Shown here in pieces: positions 61,298-64,000 of a stretch of DNA of 64,000 nucleotides. The DNA lies in NCBI GenBank assembly GCA_916048095.2, contig OU696578.1:6300287-6364286 (forward strand). The letters run 5' to 3'. Origin of the DNA: Sacculina carcini. Its lineage: Eukaryota; Arthropoda; Thecostraca; Sacculinidae. Numbering within the stretch: position 1 is the stretch's first letter; each line of letters begins with the position of its first letter. Made by a program: the position numbers and the translations under genes. The notes beneath the pieces are model-generated. The model was not told the origin of the DNA. It was given only the letters and a program-made list of their open reading frames with translations, and did not search any database.

Positions 61298-61567
61298 AAA
61301 AAAATAAAGAAAATAAAGAAAATAAAGAAAATAAAGAAAATAAAGAAAATAAAGAAAATAAAGAAAATAAAGAAAATAAAGAAAATAAAGAAAATAAAGA
61401 AAATAAAGAAAATAAAGAAAATAAAGAAAATAAAGAAAATAAAGAAAATAAAGAAATAAAGAAAATAAAGAAAATAAAGAAAATAAAGAAAATAAAGAAA
61501 ATAAAGAAAATAAAGAAAATAAAGAAAATAAAGAAAATAAAGAAAATAAAGAAAATAAAGAAAATAA

Positions 61568-61664
61568 CCCCGAGGACCTCGGTTCGAATCCCAGCCAGGT
61601 AATAACTTTCTTCACTCAACACTAAACTCTACACACAAATAATCGAAATAAATTGGATGAATTA
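61568..61664 (+). repeat. cassette 104, 5'-truncated
   Basis: CCCCGAGG breakpoint and the ordinary AAACTCTAC allele, unlike its neighbours. 187-bp tract. Confidence 0.85.
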
Positions 61665-61851
61665 AAGAAAATAAAGAAAATAAAGAAAATAAAGAAAATA
61701 AAGAAAATAAAGAAAATAAAGAAAATAAAGAAAATAAAGAAAATAAAGAAAATAAAGAAAATAAAGAAAATAAAGAAAATAAAGAAAATAAAGAAAATAA
61801 AGAAAATAAAGAAAATAAAGAAAATAAAGAAAATAAAGAAAATAAAGAAAA

Positions 61852-62045
61852 TTAATTGTACACTCGTGCTTGCGCACTATATATACCACATATAAACCAT
61901 CTCTCTTGAACATCTACAATGGCCGGACCGCGTAAGACTCTGCTCGAACCCCGAGGACCTCGGTTCGAATCCCAGCCAGGTAATAACTTTCTTCACTCAA
62001 CACTAAAATCTACACACAAATAATCGAAATAAATTGGATGAATTA
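61852..62045 (+). repeat. cassette 105, full
   Basis: AAAATCTAC allele. 466-bp tract with AAAGATAAT near 62131 and an AAGGAAAAT unit near 62155. Confidence 0.85.
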
Positions 62046-62511
62046 AAAAAAATAAAGAAAATAAAGAAAATAAAGAAAATAAAGAAAATAAAGAAAATAA
62101 AGAAAATAAAGAAAATAAAGAAAATAAAGATAATAAAGAAAATAAAGAAAATAAGGAAAATAAAGAAAATAAAGAAAATAAAGAAAATAAAGAAAATAAA
62201 GAAAATAAAGAAAATAAAGAAAATAAAGAAAATAAAGAAAATAAAGAAAATAAAGAAAATAAAGAAAATAAAGAAAATAAAGAAAATAAAGAAAATAAAG
62301 AAAATAAAGAAAATAAAGAAAATAAAGAAAATAAAGAAAATAAAGAAAATAAAGAAAATAAAGAAAATAAAGAAAATAAAGAAAATAAAGAAAATAAAGA
62401 AAATAAAGAAAATAAAGAAAATAAAGAAAATAAAGAAAATAAAGAAAATAAAGAAAATAAAGAAAATAAAGAAAATAAAGAAAATAAAGAAAATAAAGAA
62501 AATAAAGAAAA

Positions 62512-62705
62512 TTAATTGTACACTCGTGCTTGCGCACTATATATACCACATATAAACCATCTCTCTTGAACATCTACAATGGCCGGACCGCGTAAGACTC
62601 TGCTCGAACCCCGAGGACCTCGGTTCGAATCCCAGCCAGGTAATAACTTTCTTCACTCAACACTAAAATCTACACACAAATAATCGAAATAAATTGGATG
62701 AATTA
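62512..62705 (+). repeat. cassette 106, full
   Basis: AAAATCTAC allele. 169-bp tract. Confidence 0.85.
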
Positions 62706-62874
62706 AAAAAAATAAAGAAAATAAAGAAAATAAAGAAAATAAAGAAAATAAAGAAAATAAAGAAAATAAAGAAAATAAAGAAAATAAAGAAAATAAAGAA
62801 AATAAAGAAAATAAAGAAAATAAAGAAAATAAAGAAAATAAAGAAAATAAAGAAAATAAAGAAAATAAAGAAAA

Positions 62875-63068
62875 TTAATTGTACACTCGTGCTTGCGCAC
62901 TATATATACCACATATAAACCATCTCTCTTGAACATCTACAATGGCCGGACCGCGTAAGACTCTGCTCGAACCCCGAGGACCTCGGTTCGAATCCCAGCC
63001 AGGTAATAACTTTCTTCACTCAACACTAAAATCTACACACAAATAATCGAAATAAATTGGATGAATTA
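62875..63068 (+). repeat. cassette 107, full
   Basis: AAAATCTAC allele. 358-bp tract. Confidence 0.85.
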
Positions 63069-63426
63069 AAAAAAATAAAGAAAATAAAGAAAATAAAGAA
63101 AATAAAGAAAATAAAGAAAATAAAGAAAATAAAGAAAATAAAGAAAATAAAGAAAATAAAGAAAATAAAGAAAATAAAGAAAATAAAGAAAATAAAGAAA
63201 ATAAAGAAAATAAAGAAAATAAAGAAAATAAAGAAAATAAAGAAAATAAAGAAAATAAAGAAAATAAAGAAAATAAAGAAAATAAAGAAAATAAAGAAAA
63301 TAAAGAAAATAAAGAAAATAAAGAAAATAAAGAAAATAAAGAAAATAAAGAAAATAAAGAAAATAAAGAAAATAAAGAAAATAAAGAAAATAAAGAAAAT
63401 AAAGAAAATAAAGAAAATAAAGAAAA

Positions 63427-63620
63427 TTAATTGTACACTCGTGCTTGCGCACTATATATACCACATATAAACCATCTCTCTTGAACATCTACAATGGCCG
63501 GACCGCGTAAGACTCTGCTCGAACCCCGAGGACCTCGGTTCGAATCCCAGCCAGGTAATAACTTTCTTCACTCAACACTAAAATCTACACACAAATAATC
63601 GAAATAAATTGGATGAATTA
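63427..63620 (+). repeat. cassette 108, full
   Basis: AAAATCTAC allele. 280-bp tract with an AAAGAAAAA unit near 63646, ending in a truncated cassette. Confidence 0.85.
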
Positions 63621-63900
63621 AAAAAAATAAAGAAAATAAAGAAAAAAAAGAAAATAAAGAAAATAAAGAAAATAAAGAAAATAAAGAAAATAAAGAAAAT
63701 AAAGAAAATAAAGAAAATAAAGAAAATAAAGAAAATAAAGAAAATAAAGAAAATAAAGAAAATAAAGAAAATAAAGAAAATAAAGAAAATAAAGAAAATA
63801 AAGAAAATAAAGAAAATAAAGAAAATAAAGAAAATAAAGAAAATAAAGAAAATAAAGAAAATAAAGAAAATAAAGAAAATAAAGAAAATAAAGAAAATAA

Positions 63901-63997
63901 CCCCGAGGACCTCGGTTCGAATCCCAGCCAGGTAATAACTTTCTTCACTCAACACTAAACTCTACACACAAATAATCGAAATAAATTGGATGAATTA
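63901..63997 (+). repeat. cassette 109, 5'-truncated
   Basis: CCCCGAGG breakpoint, ordinary AAACTCTAC allele. The window ends three bases into its tract, so the array continues beyond the right edge. Confidence 0.85.
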
Positions 63998-64000
63998 AAG

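Larger units (their letters stand above)
4259..64000 (+). repeat. composite macrosatellite: tRNA-like cassettes plus 9-bp tracts
   Basis: There are 109 cassettes, all in the same orientation, alternating with tracts of AAAGAAAAT. A full cassette is 194 bp, from TTAATTGTACAC to TTGGATGAATTA. Eighty-six are full and 23 lack their 5' part. Period lengths are mostly equal to 3 modulo 9, showing that tracts change by whole 9-mers. Cassettes are nearly identical, so the array is young or strongly homogenised. Diagnostic alleles (GAGCAT, CCAACTC, AAAGAATCG, AAATTTATTG, AAACTCAAC, AAAATCTAC, AAAGTCTAC) mark lineages. The structure resembles a tandemly amplified tRNA-derived SINE with an expanded simple tail. 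Arrays of tRNA genes with intervening short tandem repeats in Entamoeba are a superficial analogue, but here the tRNA-like part is not a valid tRNA. Confidence 0.93.

Noticed and set aside
4259..64000. CRISPR array (regular repeats with spacers)
   Set aside because: The cassettes are too long, the intervening DNA is itself a 9-mer repeat, and no cas gene or prokaryotic sequence is present.
4259..64000. Telomeric repeat array
   Set aside because: The 9-mer AAAGAAAAT has no G cluster, is interrupted by cassettes every few hundred bases, and has no sign of a chromosome end.

Overview
The window is gene-free repetitive DNA, almost certainly from a eukaryotic nuclear genome. It holds a 68-bp satellite, then a 200-N scaffolding gap, then about 60 kb of tRNA-like, SINE-like cassettes separated by expanded 9-bp minisatellite tracts. 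I cannot identify the species. No protein-coding gene is supported: every long open frame is a by-product of tandem repetition. An RNA polymerase III type promoter (TATA-like element, A box, B box) in each cassette is the only plausible functional signal. Layout: (1) Positions 1-4058 are about 60 head-to-tail monomers of a 68-bp satellite with a strong internal dyad (TGACCGATTTCGGTCA). At least two monomer types are interleaved, and some multi-monomer blocks recur. (2) Positions 4059-4258 are exactly 200 N, the convention for a gap of unknown size, so the adjacency of the two arrays is not proven. (3) Positions 4259-64000 form a composite macrosatellite of 109 direct-orientation cassettes: 86 full copies of 194 bp (one has a 4-bp insertion) and 23 copies truncated from the 5' side. 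Each is followed by a tract of AAAGAAAAT units, from about 140 bp to 1771 bp long. The cassette has a TATATATA element, a box-A-like TGGCCGGACCG, a stable GC-rich hairpin, a perfect box B (GGTTCGAATCC), a short unrelated body, and then the A-rich repeat. This is the layout of a tRNA-derived SINE whose simple-repeat tail has expanded. No acceptor stem can be formed, so it is not a working tRNA gene. The cassettes differ by a few diagnostic alleles (GAACAT/GAGCAT, CCATCTC/CCAACTC, AAATAATCG/AAAGAATCG and others), and the tracts carry private interruptions (AAACAAAAT blocks, AATGAAAAT, AAAGGAAAT, AATAAAT, AATATAG). Read in order, these marks reveal higher-order repeats: a 7-8.3 kb period at 4.9, 13.3 and 20.3 kb; a 6.6-kb block at 25.2-31.8 kb copied at 33.4-40.1 kb; a 3.5-kb block at 46.4-49.9 kb copied at 50.1-53.4 kb, with a shorter third copy to about 55.4 kb; and a 2.7-kb repeat at 56.2 and 59.0 kb. 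Array organisation therefore exists at 9 bp, at 0.3-2 kb and at 2.7-8 kb. The most interesting signal is the set of truncated cassettes. Eighteen share one breakpoint at the base of the GC hairpin, destroying box A but keeping box B, and a nineteenth lies 2 bp away. Four more are truncated further and occupy slots where sister higher-order copies hold the standard truncation, which suggests stepwise loss of cassettes to the 9-mer tract.
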